Shown piece after piece: positions 8,976-19,834 of a stretch of 64,000 bases of DNA. This DNA is from Alkalibacter mobilis (lineage in GTDB: Bacteria; Bacillota; Clostridia; Eubacteriales; Alkalibacteraceae), in the NCBI RefSeq assembly GCF_015594845.1, contig NZ_JADNRK010000008.1, positions 1-64,000 on the forward strand, in the 5' to 3' direction. Every line of letters begins with the position of its first letter. The first letter of the stretch is position 1. The notes below the pieces were generated by a model. That model saw only the letters and a program-made list of their open reading frames with translations, did no database searches and was not told the origin of the DNA. The translations under genes and the position numbers were made by a program.

Positions 8976-9911
8976 TTAATTTTCCTGAAACAAAGGAGTG
9001 GACAGGTATCTTTCGCCAGTGTCCGGCAGGATCACCACAATATTCTTCCCTTTGTTTTCTTCTCGTTGCGCCAACACCGTAGCCGCATGAAGTGCTGCAC
9101 CTGATGATATTCCAACCAAGAGTCCCTCAGTGGATGCAGCTTTTTTTGCCGCTGTGAAGGCTTCTTCGTTTTTCACTTTTAAAATTTCATCTATCAAGTC
9201 TGTTTTAAGCACCCCCGGGACGAAACCTGCGCCGATCCCCTGGATCTTATGAGGCCCAGCTTTTTCACCGGACAAGACTGCGGAATCGAAAGGTTCTACT
9301 GCAACGATTTGGATATCCGGATTTTTTTTCTTTAAAACTTCGGCAACACCTGTGGTAGTTCCACCGGTTCCAATCCCCGCAACAAAAATATCCACGTTTC
9401 CATCTGTATCCCGCAAGATCTCCTGGGCAGTTGTTTCTCTGTGGATCTTGGGATTGGCAGGATTTTCAAACTGCTGTGGTATAATGGCTTTTTCATGTTC
9501 TTTTGCCAGCTCCACAGCTTTTGATATAGCACCTTTCATTCCTTCACTCCCCGGAGTCAAAACTATCTCGGCACCCAGTTGTTTAAGTAGATTCCGCCTT
9601 TCAACGCTCATGGTTTCAGGCATGGTCAAAATCAATCTATATTTTTTAGCCGCTGCTACAAATGCCAGTGCTATTCCTGTATTTCCACTCGTAGGTTCGA
9701 TTATGACAGTATCTTTTGTCAATATCCCCCTGTCTTCCGCATCCTTGATCATTGCGTAACCGATCCTGTCTTTAACACTACCGGCAGGATTAAAGTATTC
9801 CAGCTTTGCCAAGATCCTTCCTACAAGATTCATCTCACTGCCGTAGTTGTTAAGCTCAAGCAAAGGCGTGTTTCCTATCAAGTCTACGATACTCTTTGCA
9901 ATATTTGCCAT
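8976..9911 (-). CDS. cysK: Cysteine synthase A (O-acetylserine sulfhydrylase)
   Basis: CysK uses PLP to make cysteine from O-acetylserine and sulfide. The 311-residue product has the standard features: the PLP lysine in [11 protein letters not shown], the substrate loop [12 protein letters not shown], the phosphate loop GTGGTTTG and the late GISSGAA segment. It lies 13 bases downstream of the Rrf2 regulator gene, and the two genes form a unit ended by a strong terminator. The pairing matches the known role of CymR-type regulators, which sense cysteine supply through CysK in other Firmicutes. Confidence 0.97.
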   Translation of the reverse strand: MANIAKSIVDLIGNTPLLELNNYGSEMNLVGRILAKLEYFNPAGSVKDRIGYAMIKDAEDRGILTKDTVIIEPTSGNTGIALAFVAAAKKYRLILTMPETMSVERRNLLKQLGAEIVLTPGSEGMKGAISKAVELAKEHEKAIIPQQFENPANPKIHRETTAQEILRDTDGNVDIFVAGIGTGGTTTGVAEVLKKKNPDIQIVAVEPFDSAVLSGEKAGPHKIQGIGAGFVPGVLKTDLIDEILKVKNEEAFTAAKKAASTEGLLVGISSGAALHAATVLAQREENKGKNIVVILPDTGERYLSTPLFQEN

Positions 9912-9923
9912 GATTTTCCCTCC

Positions 9924-10370
9924 TTAAATATAATACATCACTTCTGTTTCATTAAACTGTTCTTTGTATCCATTTGCCAAATCTTCCAAAGTGATGCTAT
10001 CCACCACTTCTTCCACGCTTCGGTTTATCTTATTCCATAAATTGTCTTTTAAATAATATTGTATGCTGTTGTGGGGAGACTTTGCTTCTTTTGCTTCATC
10101 TATGACCGACAAGTCTCCTTCCAGTGTCCTTAAAATCATTCCGGCAGTGATATCTTCAGCCTTGCGTCCAAGATGATAACCACCTTGAGCCCCTTTTACA
10201 CTCTTTACAAACCCTGCCTTTCGAAGAATTGAAAAGACCTGCTCCAGATAGTTTGCGGATATATCCTGTCTTTCTGCTATGCTTCCCAACGGTACGTGTT
10301 CTCCGGTATAGTGTACGGCCAGATCCACCATTGCCCGAATTCCATAGCTTCCTTTTGTCGATATTTTCAC
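9924..10370 (-). CDS. cymR: Rrf2-family regulator, CymR-like
   Basis: This 148-residue winged-helix regulator starts MKISTKGSYGIRAMVDLA, as CymR and IscR do. The recognition region ISANYLEQVFSILRKAGFVKS and the GGYHLGR wing are clear. The three-cysteine cluster that marks Fe-S-binding IscR is absent, so it is more like CymR, the cysteine-metabolism repressor that works in complex with CysK. The start is GTG 10370 behind GGGGTGAAG. A TTGACA box about 60 bases upstream suggests a promoter. The CymR name rests on missing cysteines plus linkage to cysK, not on a tested function. Confidence 0.88.
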   Translation of the reverse strand: MKISTKGSYGIRAMVDLAVHYTGEHVPLGSIAERQDISANYLEQVFSILRKAGFVKSVKGAQGGYHLGRKAEDITAGMILRTLEGDLSVIDEAKEAKSPHNSIQYYLKDNLWNKINRSVEEVVDSITLEDLANGYKEQFNETEVMYYI

Positions 10371-10465
10371 AACTTCACCCCCTAAAGCAACTATTCCTAT
10401 TTGTTTAATATGTTATACCCTTTAAGCGTGTTTGTCAATCACATATGCAAATTTTTTACCAAATA

Positions 10466-11260
10466 TCACAAAACCCATTTTTCGATTGCAAAAGCCACAC
10501 CGTCGCATTCGGACGATTCAGTGACTTGATCTGCCTTCTCCTTGACATGTTCCGGGGCATTTCCCATGGCCACAGCCGTTCCCGAAACCTGAAACATGGC
10601 TATGTCGTTTTCTGAATCGCCAATGCACAGAGTCTCATGTCTACCTATTCCGTAAAATTTCATTAGATATTCCAGGGCCTTTCCCTTATCCACCCCTTTT
10701 GAATAAACCTCCAAAAGATTTGTCATGCTGTATTCTACATTTAATTCGTTACCGTAAGACTTTTCAACGTAAAGTCTGAACTCATCCAAATTTTCCCTCT
10801 CTCCCACCATCAAAAGTTTGATGGGAGTATTTTCTTTAACGTGTTCCATTATATTTTCGATGAACACAAATTTTTGATTCAACGGTTTTATGTACTCGGG
10901 TGGTATGCCTTCAAATCCCTCGGTATAGACCATCAATCCCGCAAAATTCACAATTGTCAAGTCGAGCTTGACGGCCTCATTTATAATATCTTTAGAGATT
11001 TCAGGGTCCATTTCCTTTTGGCAAACTATCTCATTTGACGCAATGTTTACTATTTGAACTCCGTTTGCAGCCGCAGCCATTCCTTTAAGACCCAATTCCT
11101 CTATATACATTTTCATTCCGTCATAATTTCTTCCTGACAAAACCGCCACTTCGATCCCCTTTTTCAGTGTAGTTTTGACCGCTTCCCTAACAGTGTCCCT
11201 GATTTTATTCTCTTTGTCCAGCAAGGTGCCATCTATATCCAGTGCCAAAAGTCTTATCAA
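10466..11260 (-). CDS. Cof-type HAD phosphatase
   Basis: This is a cytoplasmic haloacid-dehalogenase hydrolase of the Cof/YidA type, 264 residues. HAD motif I is LALDIDGTLLD at the N-terminus, motif II is VLSGRN, and motif IV is CIGDSENDIAMF, with a C2-type cap between them. Members dephosphorylate sugar phosphates, FMN or similar compounds with broad specificity. The start is TTG 11260, supported by GGAGGAG at correct spacing. It lies between the pyrimidine operon terminator and the cymR promoter region and appears to be transcribed alone. Confidence 0.9.
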   Translation of the reverse strand: MIRLLALDIDGTLLDKENKIRDTVREAVKTTLKKGIEVAVLSGRNYDGMKMYIEELGLKGMAAAANGVQIVNIASNEIVCQKEMDPEISKDIINEAVKLDLTIVNFAGLMVYTEGFEGIPPEYIKPLNQKFVFIENIMEHVKENTPIKLLMVGERENLDEFRLYVEKSYGNELNVEYSMTNLLEVYSKGVDKGKALEYLMKFYGIGRHETLCIGDSENDIAMFQVSGTAVAMGNAPEHVKEKADQVTESSECDGVAFAIEKWVL

Positions 11261-11310
11261 CGTTTCTCCTCCATGTTCTCGTTTTGTATTTTATACCCAC
11301 AAACATCTTG

Positions 11311-11344
11311 AAAAACCAAAGCCGGATTCGTCTTGAACCCGACT
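11311..11344 (-). terminator. Probable terminator of the pyr-car operon
   Basis: A ten-pair imperfect stem (11335-11344 with 11320-11329, including G-U pairs), followed on the minus strand by TTGGTTTTT. It starts 14 bases after the carB stop. Confidence 0.7.
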
Positions 11345-11357
11345 CTTGATTTATTAT

Positions 11358-14300
11358 TTATCTGATCCCATATTCGGACAATTCGTAAATTTCCGTATTT
11401 TCAACTGCAATCTCCTCGAATAAAATGTCTATCATTGCCGATGCCTTGTCAAGGTTTGTCATCAGCTCGACTGAAGACTCGATTGCTGTTCTCCTTATTG
11501 CAAATCCATCCCTCTTGGAATCATTGCCCTTAGTGGGAGTGTTGAACACCATATCTATGTTTTGTTCCCTGATGATATCTATGATGGTGGGATATCCTTC
11601 TTCGATCTTGTTTATCCTTGTAGTCGGGATCTCCTCGCTTTCCAGTCTCTTAGCCGTATTTTCAGTTGCAAAGAATTCATATCCCATACTTTTCATTTTC
11701 AAGGCCAAAGGCAAAAATTTCTCCTTGTCTTTCGGTCTCAAGGTTACGACTACCTTTCTTTTTCTAGCCGACATGTCGACACCCGAGGCTATGAGCCCTT
11801 TGTACAAGGCCTCCTTAAAAGTCTTGCCCACTCCCAGGACTTCTCCTGTAGAACGCATCTCCGGCCCAAGGCTTGCCTCTACCTTGGGAAGTTTTTCCGT
11901 AGAGAAAACCGGTACCTTGACACAGGTGAGTTCAGCCTCCGGATAGACTCCTGTCCCGTAAGGAAGGTCCTTAAGCTTTTCTCCCAACATGATTTTAGTA
12001 GCTATGTCTATTACCGGCACCCCCGTGACCTTGCTTATATAAGGCACAGTACGGGAAGATCTTGGATTTACTTCTATTATGTACAATTCACCTTCACTCT
12101 CTATGAATTGTATGTTTACCATTCCTTTTACTCTCAGCTCGGTTGAGATCCTTTTGGTGTAATCTTCGATCTTTTCCTTTATGTCTTTACCTATGTTGAT
12201 GGAAGGATAAATGCTAATGCTGTCACCCGAGTGTATTCCGGCTTTTTCAAGATGCTCCATGATCCCCGGTATAAGTATGTCATCTCCGTCACAAATCGCA
12301 TCAACTTCGATTTCCATGCCCTCCAGATACTTGTCTATGAGGACTGGATTCTTTGAATCCTTTTCAAAAGCATCCTTCAAATAAAATTCAAGTTCTGAAA
12401 CATGATGACAAATTTCCATGCCCTGTCCTCCAAGAACATAGGAAGGTCTTACCAATACAGGATATCCAAGTTCCTCCGCCCATTCCATTCCATCCTTCAG
12501 GCTCCATATCCCTTTGCCCTTGGGGCGCGGGATGCTCAACTTTTCAAGTATTTCTTCAAATTTTTCACGGTCTTCAGAATCATCTATGGCTTTGGGATCC
12601 GTACCCAGTACCGGAACATTTTTTTCCTTGAAGAACTTTGCAAGCTTTATTGCCGTCTGCCCTCCAAATTGAAGGATCACCCCGTCGGGTTTTTCCTTTT
12701 CTATGATATTGAAGGTGTCTTCTTCTGTCAGCGGTTCAAAGTATAATTTATCCGAAATGTTAAAATCCGTACTTACAGTCTCGGGATTGTTGTTGACGAT
12801 TATCGTTTCTATCCCCATGTCCCGCAAAGCCTTCACGCAGTGAACGGAGCAGTAGTCAAATTCGATACCCTGTCCGATCCGGATAGGGCCGGATCCGATT
12901 ACCATTATCTTTTTCCCTGGGTTTGATACAACTTCATCTTCGCTGTCATAAGTGGAATAATAGTAAGGTGTCAAGGCTTCGAACTCTCCTGCACACGTGT
13001 CGACCATTTTATAAGATGCCTTTATGTCCCACATCCTCCTCAACTCGTAAATATGATTGGGATCTACGTTTAGCAGATCAGCTATTCCCTTGTCGGAAAA
13101 GCCCTTATGTTTAAGTTGGAGCAGCATGTCTTTTGTCATGTCCTCTACAGTTGTCCTCTTTAAATCTTCCTCCCTGTCCACTATCCACTTTATTTTGTCC
13201 AAAAAGAAGATGTCGATTCCCGTATCTTTTGAAAGTTTGTGCATGTCGTATCCCCACCTGAGAAGTTCCGCCAGATAAAACATTCTTTCGTCGTTGGGAT
13301 ACATTACTTTTTCTTTCAGCTCGCTCAACGTGAGTTCTTTAGCTTCCTTGTGATCCAATGCGTACTTTTTGATTTCCAAGGACCTGAGTCCCTTTAAAAA
13401 TGCGCTTTCAAAATTATTGCCTATAGCCATTACTTCTCCGGTGGCCATCATTTTTGTCCCCAATTTTCGGTCCGCCCCGTAGAATTTGTCAAAAGGCCAC
13501 TTGGGGATTTTGATTACCACGTAATCAAGACTTGGTTCAAAGCATGCATACGTCTTCTTGGTGACTGCATTTTTTATCTCGTCCAACCCGAGGCCGAGAG
13601 CAATCTTAGCCGCAACTTTTGCTATTGGATATCCTGTTGCTTTGGATGCAAGGGCTGACGATCTGCTTACTCTCGGATTGATCTCTATTACCGCATACTT
13701 GAAACTGTGAGGATCCAGCGCCAGCTGAACATTGCAGCCGCCCTCTATTCCAACAGCCTCCAAAATGTCCAGCGATGCTTTTCTCAACATCTGATATTCC
13801 TTGTCGCTCAAAGTTTGGCTGGGTGCCACAACTATGCTGTCACCCGTGTGTATTCCCACGGGATCTATATTTTCCATATTGCAGACAGTTATACAATTTC
13901 CTTTTGTATCCCGCATGACTTCATACTCGATTTCCTTCCAGCCTTTGATACTCTTTTCCACCAGTACCTGCTTTACCCTGCTCAATTGAAGGCCTCTGGC
14001 AGCGATCGATGTCAATTCCTCTTCATTATCCGCTATGCCTCCGCCTGATCCGCCAAGTGTGTAAGCAGGCCTTACTACTACAGGATAACCTATCCTCAGC
14101 GCATATTCCTTCGCCTCTTCCAAGGTGTTTACAGTCTTGCTTTCGATTACCGGTTGATTTATCTGGGCCATCAGTTCTCTGAATTCTTCCCTGTCTTCAC
14201 CTTTTTTGATGGATTCTATGGATGTGCCGATCACCTTCACATTGTATTTGTCCAATATCCCCTTGTCGTAGAGTTCAATTGCCATGTTAAGTCCCGTCTG

Positions 14301-14576
14301 TCCACCCATTCCTGCAAGCAGACTGTCCGGTCTTTCTCTTTCAATGATCTTTTCAACGTATTCAAGGGTTATAGGTTCGATGTATACTTTATGGGCAACT
14401 TCGCGATCTGTCATTATTGTTGCAGGGTTGGAATTGACCAATACAACTTCTACGCCCTCTTCTTTAAGGCTCTGGCAGGCCTGAGCTCCAGAATAGTCAA
14501 ATTCAGCGGCTTGACCGATCACTATGGGTCCGGAGCCAATTACAAGCACTTTTTTTACATCATCTCTTTTAGGCAT
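11358..14576 (-). CDS. carB: Carbamoyl-phosphate synthase large subunit
   Basis: CarB makes carbamoyl phosphate from bicarbonate, ATP and ammonia channelled from CarA, feeding both pyrimidines and arginine. At 1072 residues it has the full two-repeat layout: the N-terminal carboxyphosphate half begins [20 protein letters not shown], and the second half begins [19 protein letters not shown]. An MGS-like allosteric domain ends the protein. Its ATG overlaps the 3' end of carA by eight bases, which indicates translational coupling. It is the last gene of the pyr operon. Confidence 0.98.
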   Translation of the reverse strand: MPKRDDVKKVLVIGSGPIVIGQAAEFDYSGAQACQSLKEEGVEVVLVNSNPATIMTDREVAHKVYIEPITLEYVEKIIERERPDSLLAGMGGQTGLNMAIELYDKGILDKYNVKVIGTSIESIKKGEDREEFRELMAQINQPVIESKTVNTLEEAKEYALRIGYPVVVRPAYTLGGSGGGIADNEEELTSIAARGLQLSRVKQVLVEKSIKGWKEIEYEVMRDTKGNCITVCNMENIDPVGIHTGDSIVVAPSQTLSDKEYQMLRKASLDILEAVGIEGGCNVQLALDPHSFKYAVIEINPRVSRSSALASKATGYPIAKVAAKIALGLGLDEIKNAVTKKTYACFEPSLDYVVIKIPKWPFDKFYGADRKLGTKMMATGEVMAIGNNFESAFLKGLRSLEIKKYALDHKEAKELTLSELKEKVMYPNDERMFYLAELLRWGYDMHKLSKDTGIDIFFLDKIKWIVDREEDLKRTTVEDMTKDMLLQLKHKGFSDKGIADLLNVDPNHIYELRRMWDIKASYKMVDTCAGEFEALTPYYYSTYDSEDEVVSNPGKKIMVIGSGPIRIGQGIEFDYCSVHCVKALRDMGIETIIVNNNPETVSTDFNISDKLYFEPLTEEDTFNIIEKEKPDGVILQFGGQTAIKLAKFFKEKNVPVLGTDPKAIDDSEDREKFEEILEKLSIPRPKGKGIWSLKDGMEWAEELGYPVLVRPSYVLGGQGMEICHHVSELEFYLKDAFEKDSKNPVLIDKYLEGMEIEVDAICDGDDILIPGIMEHLEKAGIHSGDSISIYPSINIGKDIKEKIEDYTKRISTELRVKGMVNIQFIESEGELYIIEVNPRSSRTVPYISKVTGVPVIDIATKIMLGEKLKDLPYGTGVYPEAELTCVKVPVFSTEKLPKVEASLGPEMRSTGEVLGVGKTFKEALYKGLIASGVDMSARKRKVVVTLRPKDKEKFLPLALKMKSMGYEFFATENTAKRLESEEIPTTRINKIEEGYPTIIDIIREQNIDMVFNTPTKGNDSKRDGFAIRRTAIESSVELMTNLDKASAMIDILFEEIAVENTEIYELSEYGIR

Positions 14577-15636
14577 CCTGGCCCACCTCCTCCAAAATTT
14601 CTATGAAACTTTCAAATATGTAGTCCGAATCCGACGGTCCCGGAGAAGCCTCGGGGTGAAACTGTACCGACATTACCGGTTTGTTTACGTGCCTCAACCC
14701 CTCTACACTGTCATCATTCATGCTTACGTGTGTTATCTCCATGCAGTCCGGAACTTCCGATACGACATAACCGTGATTTTGGGATGTTATGAATACCCTG
14801 TCCATTTTCAGATCCTTTACGGGGTGATTGCATCCCCTGTGTCCAAATTTCAATTTTTCGGTGTTTCCACCCAAGGCCAATGCTATTAATTGGTGCCCCA
14901 GGCAAATTCCGATTGTAGGTTTTTTTTCTATCAGAACTCTTACATTTTCTATGATATCCTTGTAATCCTGTGGATCTCCCGGTCCGTTGGACAAAAATAT
15001 CCCGTCTGGATCCGCTTCCAGAACTTCTTCCCATGATGCCGTGGCCGGGAAAACCGTTACCTTGCAGTTTTTTTCCTTGAATGACCGGATTATATTGTTT
15101 TTGATGCCAAAGTCCATGACAGCAACATGCTTTCCGTTTCCCTCCACCGTATATGCTTCAGGTGTGGTAACTTCGTATACGGCTCTTGAATTGTCGTATT
15201 CGGACAATCTATTTCTAAGTTCGGAGTCCGTCAACATCCTGCCCGTTATGAGCCCTCTCATGGTTCCCCTGTCTCTGATTATTTTGGTCAGGGCTCTCGT
15301 GTCTATTCCTTCCAGGCCTGTTACACCACTGTATTTCAAATAGCTGTCCAAATCCATCTCACATCTGAAATTACTTGGGCTATTGGATTTTTCCCTGACT
15401 ATCAAAGCTCTTATTTTGGGTCCGTCCGATTCAAAGTCTTCCAGGTTTATTCCGTAGTTTCCTATCAGAGGATAAGTCATAACCACTATCTGCCCATAAT
15501 ACGAAGGATCGGTCATCAACTCCTGGTATCCAGTCATTCCGGTATTGAACACTACTTCTCCGGATATGTCCTGCACCTTGCCAAAAGCCTTTCCCTCAAA
15601 TATCATTCCATTTTCAAGTTGAAGATAAGCTCTCAT
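14569..15636 (-). CDS. carA: Carbamoyl-phosphate synthase small subunit
   Basis: CarA hydrolyses glutamine and passes ammonia to CarB. The 355-residue product has the CarA N-terminal domain ([19 protein letters not shown]) and a class I glutamine amidotransferase domain with the nucleophile in GICLGHQL and the HPE triad segment [12 protein letters not shown] 15636 follows GGAGGGTGAT directly after the pyrE stop, so it is preferred to a slightly longer frame. It is coupled to pyrE upstream and carB downstream. Confidence 0.97.
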   Translation of the reverse strand: MRAYLQLENGMIFEGKAFGKVQDISGEVVFNTGMTGYQELMTDPSYYGQIVVMTYPLIGNYGINLEDFESDGPKIRALIVREKSNSPSNFRCEMDLDSYLKYSGVTGLEGIDTRALTKIIRDRGTMRGLITGRMLTDSELRNRLSEYDNSRAVYEVTTPEAYTVEGNGKHVAVMDFGIKNNIIRSFKEKNCKVTVFPATASWEEVLEADPDGIFLSNGPGDPQDYKDIIENVRVLIEKKPTIGICLGHQLIALALGGNTEKLKFGHRGCNHPVKDLKMDRVFITSQNHGYVVSEVPDCMEITHVSMNDDSVEGLRHVNKPVMSVQFHPEASPGPSDSDYIFESFIEILEEVGQDA

Positions 15637-15648
15637 ATCACCCTCCAA

Positions 15649-16221
15649 TTACATGTTCCCCCGACTTCCCGGTTTTTCAGCCTTTTCCCCTCTTTTACAG
15701 GCCGGACAGTCCTGAGGGTCGTATGTGGCTATATCAAGTTTCACCGAACTGTACACCGGGATCCCTATTTCAACATCTTTGCCCCTTCTGTCTACTATGC
15801 ACGCTACTCCTACCACCTCAGCACCAAGCGCCTCCAGGACCTCTTTTGTCTCGATGGTAGATTTTCCGGTAGTTACAACGTCTTCCGCAATTATGACTTT
15901 TTCACCTTTTTTGATTTCAAATCCTCTTCTAAGCTCCATGATCCCGTCTTTTCTTTCTGTAAACACGGATTCCTTGCCCAGTTGTCTTCCCAGTTCGTAA
16001 CTGACAATGACCCCTCCCATGGCGGGTCCTACAACTTTTTCGATCCCCAATCCCTTGATTTTCTCTACCACAGGCTCCAGGACAGCTGCAGCCTTGTCGG
16101 GAAAACTCAGGACTTTTGCGCATTGCACATACCCTTCACTGTGTTTTCCCGAAGAAAGCAGAAAATGACCTTCCAAAAATGCCTGTGTATCTTTTAATAT
16201 CTCAATAGTTTTTGTCTCCAT
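15649..16221 (-). CDS. pyrE: Orotate phosphoribosyltransferase
   Basis: PyrE joins orotate to PRPP to give orotidine monophosphate. The 190-residue protein has the PRPP-binding signature VIIAEDVVTTGKS and the substrate phrase FLLSSGKHSEGYVQCAK. The C-terminus carries CPACKRG, as in the Clostridium and Thermus PyrE subgroup. The start is ATG 16221 with GGAGGATT. It is the seventh gene of the operon and lies 12 bases before carA. Confidence 0.96.
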   Translation of the reverse strand: METKTIEILKDTQAFLEGHFLLSSGKHSEGYVQCAKVLSFPDKAAAVLEPVVEKIKGLGIEKVVGPAMGGVIVSYELGRQLGKESVFTERKDGIMELRRGFEIKKGEKVIIAEDVVTTGKSTIETKEVLEALGAEVVGVACIVDRRGKDVEIGIPVYSSVKLDIATYDPQDCPACKRGEKAEKPGSRGNM

Positions 16222-16242
16222 GCGAATCCTCCATCCACTTTT

Positions 16243-17142
16243 TTATATGATGCCTCTTATTTCATCTATGTTTATGATGCCGTTTTTCTCGCAGTATTTT
16301 TGCAGTCCACGCACTATCTCTTTACCCAGATTGGGGTTTGGAAAGTTTCCGGTCCCTATCTGGACTGCCGTTGCTCCCGCCATAATGAACTCCAGCGCAT
16401 CCTGCCAGGATGAAATGCCACCCAGACCGACTACTGGAATGGATACGGCTTTGACAGTTTGGTGCACCATTCTCAATGCGATGGGTTTGATGGCCGGCCC
16501 CGACAATCCTGCGTATGTATTTTCGAAAACCGCTTTTTTTGTCTTGATGTCTATCGCCATTCCTTGAAATGTGTTTACCAGAGAAAGTGCGTCAGCTCCG
16601 CTTTCTGCACACGCAACTCCCACGTCCGCAACATTTGGCGCATTTGGCGAGAGTTTCACCATGAGCGGATGTTTGGTAACTTTCTTGATCTCTCTCGTTA
16701 TAAGTGCAGCGCTGTCACATTGCATCCCGAAGGCCATGCCTCCGGCCTTCACATTGGGGCAAGAAATGTTGAGTTCGATCATGTCAATGGGGCTGTCATT
16801 CAATATGCTCGCCCCTTCTATGTACTCTTCAAGATTGTCTCCCCCCAGGTTGACTATGACCATGGTGTCTATCTCGCTCATCTTGTAGACTTCCCGGGCA
16901 AATGCCCTGATACCGGGATTTTCAAGCCCAATGCTGTTGAGAAGTCCGCTGGGCGTTTCCCAAAGCCTGATACCCTTATTTCCGGGTTTGGGATTAAGTG
17001 TCAGACCTTTCGAACTTATCCCGCCCAAAATGGACGGATCATAATATTGTTCGTAGTCATGTCCGTACCCAAAAGTTCCGCTGGCGGCTATTACGGGGTT
17101 TTTCATATTAAATCCGGCTAACTTTGTTATCAATCTATTCAA
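16243..17142 (-). CDS. pyrD: Dihydroorotate dehydrogenase, class 1B catalytic subunit
   Basis: PyrD oxidises dihydroorotate to orotate with FMN; the class 1B form hands electrons through PyrK to NAD+. Family features include NPVIAASGTFGYG, the N-[LI]SCPN segment ELNISCPNVKAGG with the catalytic cysteine, and GLGGISSWQDALEF with TAVQIGT near the FMN phosphate. A frame running upstream to 17298 is inside pyrK and unlike the family. TTG 17142 gives 299 residues beginning LNRLITKLAGFNMKNPV, with a GGGAGTGAGG site, and overlaps the pyrK stop by eight bases. Confidence 0.95.
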   Translation of the reverse strand: MNRLITKLAGFNMKNPVIAASGTFGYGHDYEQYYDPSILGGISSKGLTLNPKPGNKGIRLWETPSGLLNSIGLENPGIRAFAREVYKMSEIDTMVIVNLGGDNLEEYIEGASILNDSPIDMIELNISCPNVKAGGMAFGMQCDSAALITREIKKVTKHPLMVKLSPNAPNVADVGVACAESGADALSLVNTFQGMAIDIKTKKAVFENTYAGLSGPAIKPIALRMVHQTVKAVSIPVVGLGGISSWQDALEFIMAGATAVQIGTGNFPNPNLGKEIVRGLQKYCEKNGIINIDEIRGII

Positions 17143-17842
17143 AGAATACCTCACTCCCTTCAAAAACCGGGCCATCCTTGCAAGTACGCCTGTTTCCCGC
17201 CTTTGTTTCGCAGGTACACCCCAAACACGCACCGACACCGCATGCCATTCTTTTCTCCATGGAAACGTATATCTCACCACATATATCTTTCGCTTCATGA
17301 AAAACCGCTTTCATCATTGCTTCAGGACCGCAAGTCAATACAGCGTCATGAGATTTGAAGTCTATTATATCAGTAATGTACCCCCCGATTTTAAACCTTG
17401 CATCCGCTTCGATATCTTCAAACAATTCCTGGGCATGGCTGGAGTTTTCAAATCCCAAATAAAGCACCAGTTCTTTTTCCGGATTTTTCCGTTTGATTTC
17501 TTTGGCCGCCAAATACAATGGGGCTGTTCCAATTCCTCCCCCGACCAAAGCTATCCTATTACCTTTTATCTCTGGAAATCCATTTCCGTAAGGTCCCTGT
17601 AACTGCACTTCATCTCCGGGTTTGAGCTTTGAAAGCAAATCTGTTCCTTCCCCGACGACCCTGTACAAAAATTTCGTGGTTTTTCCGTCGCTGTCAAAGA
17701 TGCTGATCGGTCTTGACAACAAGGGGTATTTGTCCCATCCCCTCACCATGTAGAATTGACCGGGTGCCGAATCCACCCCGTGATCCGTGATCATGAGAAA
17801 CATTGAATCTCCCAGATCTCTGTTTTCCAATATCACAGCCAC
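17135..17842 (-). CDS. pyrK: Dihydroorotate dehydrogenase electron-transfer subunit
   Basis: PyrK carries FAD and a 2Fe-2S cluster and links PyrD to NAD+. The protein has a ferredoxin-reductase-type FAD region (PLLSRPISIFD), an NAD region starting ALVGGGIGTAPLYLAAK, and the cluster motif CGVGACLGCTC with a later Cys in RRTCKDGPVF. The preferred start is GTG 17842, nine bases after AAGGAGGA inside the end of pyrF, giving 235 residues; longer frames would run through pyrF coding sequence. The ten-base overlap with pyrF points to coupled translation. Confidence 0.95.
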   Translation of the reverse strand: MAVILENRDLGDSMFLMITDHGVDSAPGQFYMVRGWDKYPLLSRPISIFDSDGKTTKFLYRVVGEGTDLLSKLKPGDEVQLQGPYGNGFPEIKGNRIALVGGGIGTAPLYLAAKEIKRKNPEKELVLYLGFENSSHAQELFEDIEADARFKIGGYITDIIDFKSHDAVLTCGPEAMMKAVFHEAKDICGEIYVSMEKRMACGVGACLGCTCETKAGNRRTCKDGPVFEGSEVFFE

Positions 17843-18687
17843 TGAACGATGTCCTCCTTCATGCGAAGAGTTGCATTTCTGATTTGCTCGGAAAAATCCC
17901 AATCTTCGGTCTTATTTTTGTGGGCCGTTATCAAGCCTCTTGATGAATTTACAACTGCACATGAACTTTCTTTCAGCACGGCCGCAAAATCCTTGCCTGT
18001 CCCTCCTTGTGCACCATAACCGGGCACCAGAAAAAACATGTTTGGATATCTTTTTGCCAACATCGAAAATTCTTCCGGATATGTAAGACCAACTACTGCT
18101 CCGATAGAACTGAATCCATTCTCGCCCACAAAAGAAGCTCCCCACTTTTCTATCAGGTCTCCCATATGCATATAGAGTTTTTTTCCGTCTGCCTCAACGT
18201 CCTGTAAATCTACCGCACTTTTGTTTGAAGTTCTTAAAAGTACGAACAACCCTTTCTCTTTGTCAGTTATATAAGGATAAAACGGAGAAATGGCATCCTC
18301 CCCCATATAACCATTCACTGTTATGATGTCGGCCTCGAAATCTCCTTCAAAATGTCCCTTGGCATACATGCCGGCCGTTGCAGCTATATCTCCTCTTTTA
18401 ACGTCTCCTATTGAAATTTCGTCTGCCTCTTTAATATATTTCATCGTATCGGAATAAGCCTTCAGCCCTTCCATTCCCAAAGCCTCATAATATGCGATCT
18501 GCACTTTGTAACAACCGACTACATCTTTAGTGGCATCGATGACCTCCTTGTTGAATCTGAAAATCTTCTCTCCAACACCCACATCCAGATCCGTTATGCA
18601 TTTTGGCATGTATGTAGTGTCCGTGTCCAAACCCAGGCACACAGGTCCCTTGTTTTTGGCTTTAGCGTATAATTTGTCCATTATCAT
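17833..18687 (-). CDS. pyrF: Orotidine-5'-phosphate decarboxylase, PyrF type 2
   Basis: PyrF decarboxylates OMP to UMP. The 284-residue length and phrases such as GPVCLGLDTD, ISIGDVKRGDI (catalytic Asp-x-Lys-Arg-x-Asp) and NGYMGEDAISPF belong to the longer, type 2 group. ATG 18687 follows GGGGAG by nine bases and lies inside the last codons of pyrC; a TTG nine bases further upstream is too close to the ribosome site. It is the fourth gene of the operon. Confidence 0.96.
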   Translation of the reverse strand: MIMDKLYAKAKNKGPVCLGLDTDTTYMPKCITDLDVGVGEKIFRFNKEVIDATKDVVGCYKVQIAYYEALGMEGLKAYSDTMKYIKEADEISIGDVKRGDIAATAGMYAKGHFEGDFEADIITVNGYMGEDAISPFYPYITDKEKGLFVLLRTSNKSAVDLQDVEADGKKLYMHMGDLIEKWGASFVGENGFSSIGAVVGLTYPEEFSMLAKRYPNMFFLVPGYGAQGGTGKDFAAVLKESSCAVVNSSRGLITAHKNKTEDWDFSEQIRNATLRMKEDIVQWL

Positions 18688-19825
18688 ATTTGACAACTCC
18701 CCTTTTTATGGTCATTTCTATTTTTCCCTTTACTTTGCATCCTTCAAAAGGCGTATTTTTCCCTTTTGACAAAAATTCATTCGTGTCTATGACATATTCT
18801 CTATCCAAATCTGCCAAAACCAGGTTGGCTTCCTTCCCTGGATCAATGGTTCCAGTATTTAATCCAAGGATTTTTGCCGGTTTCTCGCTCATCATCTCAC
18901 TCAACCTGTTAATAGAAATTCCATTGCCTTCAAAAACCGTATGGTAAACGGAGAATGCGTACTCGATATTTGATATTCCGGGCATTCCGTTTTTTTTGTC
19001 TTCCGCAGTATGCGGTGCATGATCGGTGGCACACACGTCGATATATCCGTCTTTTATCCCCATTATAAGAGCATCCACATCTTCCTTTGCGGCCAGCGGC
19101 GGAGCTACGGGATATGGATTTTCCCATCCGAATATATGGTGCGGAGTCACTTCGCAAGTTAGGGAAAGCCCTTTATTTTTACCTTTTATTATTGCTTCAA
19201 GGGTCTCTTTTTTGCTTATGTGGCAAATATGAATGTTACCGCCCCATCTCCCTGCCGCTTCAATGTATTTATCTGTCATTTCAGTTTCCGGCTCGCAGTG
19301 GCACGAGAGTACGAAATCCAGTTGTGCGGATTTTGTAAGCGCTTCTTCCATCGCTTTCATGTTGGCCATGTTTTTGCCGTCATTTGAAAATATGGGTGTC
19401 AGCTCCCTTATCCGCTCAAAATCAACTGTTTTTCCACTTTCGTCTTCAAAATCCCGGGTGACTGCGCTGACTTGTATCATGTCCGCCAATTCCAGTTTTC
19501 GAGCTTTTTCAAGGTTTTTTTTGATTTTCTCAAAGGAATCCATCACAGGATTTGTATTGGCCATGGCGCATATTTGAGTGAACCCGCCCCGCAGTGCAGC
19601 TGAAAGTCCCGTCTCCAGGTTTTCCTTGTATTCAAATCCCGGTTCTCTCATATGTGCGTGCATGTCTACGAAGGAAGGCATAAGGCACATACCCTTTCCA
19701 TCCAGTACGCCTTCACCTTCAAGCACTTGATTTTCGAGCACTTCTTTGACAATCCCTTCTTCTATTACTATGCTGCCTTTAAAATCCTTGTTTGCATCTA
19801 TTATTCGTACATTTGATATCTTCAT
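18662..19825 (-). CDS. pyrC: Dihydroorotase, multifunctional class I type
   Basis: PyrC cyclises carbamoyl aspartate to dihydroorotate with a binuclear metal site. The 387-residue protein has the metal motif DMHAHMREPG, the histidines in CHCEPE and HICHISKKE, and the catalytic Asp segment VCATDHAPH, all of which mark class I. A GGAGGAATC site precedes ATG 19825, ten bases from the pyrI stop. Its end overlaps the start of pyrF. Confidence 0.96.
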   Translation of the reverse strand: MKISNVRIIDANKDFKGSIVIEEGIVKEVLENQVLEGEGVLDGKGMCLMPSFVDMHAHMREPGFEYKENLETGLSAALRGGFTQICAMANTNPVMDSFEKIKKNLEKARKLELADMIQVSAVTRDFEDESGKTVDFERIRELTPIFSNDGKNMANMKAMEEALTKSAQLDFVLSCHCEPETEMTDKYIEAAGRWGGNIHICHISKKETLEAIIKGKNKGLSLTCEVTPHHIFGWENPYPVAPPLAAKEDVDALIMGIKDGYIDVCATDHAPHTAEDKKNGMPGISNIEYAFSVYHTVFEGNGISINRLSEMMSEKPAKILGLNTGTIDPGKEANLVLADLDREYVIDTNEFLSKGKNTPFEGCKVKGKIEMTIKRGVVKYDNGQIIR

Positions 19826-19834
19826 GATTCCTCC